This document shows, in pieces, positions 4,991 to 5,213 of a stretch of DNA of 5,213 nucleotides. The notes below the pieces were generated by a model. The model had not been told where the DNA came from. It saw only the letters and a program-made list of their open reading frames with translations, and did no database searches. The DNA is taken from positions 1 to 5,213 of the forward strand of contig MGMT01000049.1 of NCBI GenBank assembly GCA_001796525.1. The letters run 5' to 3'. Position 1 is the stretch's first letter. Each line of letters begins with the position of its first letter. Position numbers and translations under genes: made by a program. Source of the stretch: Chloroflexi bacterium RBG_13_51_52. GTDB taxonomy: Bacteria; Chloroflexota; Dehalococcoidia; Dehalococcoidales; RBG-16-60-22.

Positions 4991-5213
4991 ATGACTAGTA
5001 CCGGCTTAACTGTGGCGGGTGAGAAAAAATTAAAGACCGTCTCGCTGACTATTGACGGCTTAAGGGTAGAGGTGCCGGAAGGCACAACGGTGCTGGAAGC
5101 GGCGCTCAAGGCCGGCATCTATATACCCTCCCTCTGTCATTATTCGGACCTTGAGCCTTACGGAGGCTGCCGACTCTGTATCGTAGAGATTACGCAAACG
5201 CGCGGCTTGCCCA
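4991..5213 (+). CDS. N-terminus of a large redox protein with a 2Fe-2S ferredoxin domain (partial; HdrA/NuoG/formate dehydrogenase-like)
   Basis: The first 74 codons are visible and the frame runs off the window. After an 14-residue variable leader comes a beta-grasp 2Fe-2S ferredoxin domain: TVSLTIDGLRVEVPEG (16-31), TVLEAALKAGIYIPSLC (33-49), then EPYGGCRLCIVEI (55-67). Cys49, Cys60 and Cys63 are three of the four cluster ligands in the C-x10-C-x2-C spacing; the fourth would lie just beyond the end. This domain opens NADH dehydrogenase NuoG/HoxU-type subunits, NAD-linked formate dehydrogenase alpha chains, iron-only hydrogenases and some HdrA-like flavoproteins. The YGGCRLCIVEI and RGLP style recalls the HdrA or formate dehydrogenase types in anaerobes, but the part that separates them is missing. 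GGAGG at 4980-4984, six bases before the ATG, supports the start. The 398-bp gap upstream suggests its own promoter. Confidence 0.85.
   Translation, partial: MTSTGLTVAGEKKLKTVSLTIDGLRVEVPEGTTVLEAALKAGIYIPSLCHYSDLEPYGGCRLCIVEITQTRGLP

Noticed and set aside
4801..5118. 105-codon open frame on the - strand over the 2Fe-2S gene start
   Set aside because: It overlaps the strongly recognisable ferredoxin domain on the + strand, has no family motif and no clear ribosome site; it is a shadow frame.

Overview
The window looks like a stretch of an anaerobic bacterial chromosome with balanced to slightly GC-rich coding DNA. The style of the glutamine synthetase, the DsrE/TusA pair, the stand-alone class III nucleotidyl cyclase and the HdrA/NuoG-like 2Fe-2S start would all fit Chloroflexota of the Dehalococcoidia type. 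That placement is an impression from protein style, not a computed result.

Layout. (1) Positions 1-858, + strand: a tight operon end made of the C-terminus of a small zinc-ribbon protein, a DsrE-family protein and a TusA-family sulfur carrier. (2) Positions 887-914: a perfect 10-bp hairpin flanked by T-rich tracts on both strands, acting as a shared terminator between the convergent tusA and glnA genes. (3) Positions 940-2283, - strand: a complete type I-alpha glutamine synthetase with a near-consensus housekeeping promoter (ATGACA, 17 bp, TATAAT). (4) Positions 2284-2597: an AT-rich divergent control region. It holds the glnA promoter, a 7-bp inverted repeat bracketing its -35 element, a run of five GTTAC-like pentamers spaced exactly 11 bp apart, one perfect DnaA box and a candidate promoter for the rightward genes. 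(5) Positions 2598-4592, + strand: two neighbouring signalling genes, a class III adenylate/guanylate cyclase-like protein with all the classic catalytic residues, and a GAF plus HD-GYP protein, the family that hydrolyses cyclic di-GMP. (6) Positions 4593-4990: about 400 bp without a convincing gene, containing a start-less coding-like stretch on the - strand and a G+C-rich hairpin leader. (7) Positions 4991-5213, + strand: the start of a large redox protein opening with a 2Fe-2S ferredoxin domain, cut by the window edge.

How they may work together: the left operon is a sulfur-relay unit, glnA assimilates ammonium under what appears to be a dedicated multi-site operator, and the central gene pair could link one cyclic nucleotide (made by the cyclase, possibly sensed by the GAF domain) to cyclic di-GMP breakdown. 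The most interesting items are the 11-bp-phased repeat array upstream of glnA and the cyclase/GAF-HD-GYP pair. I found no CRISPR array, tRNA, rRNA or insertion sequence.
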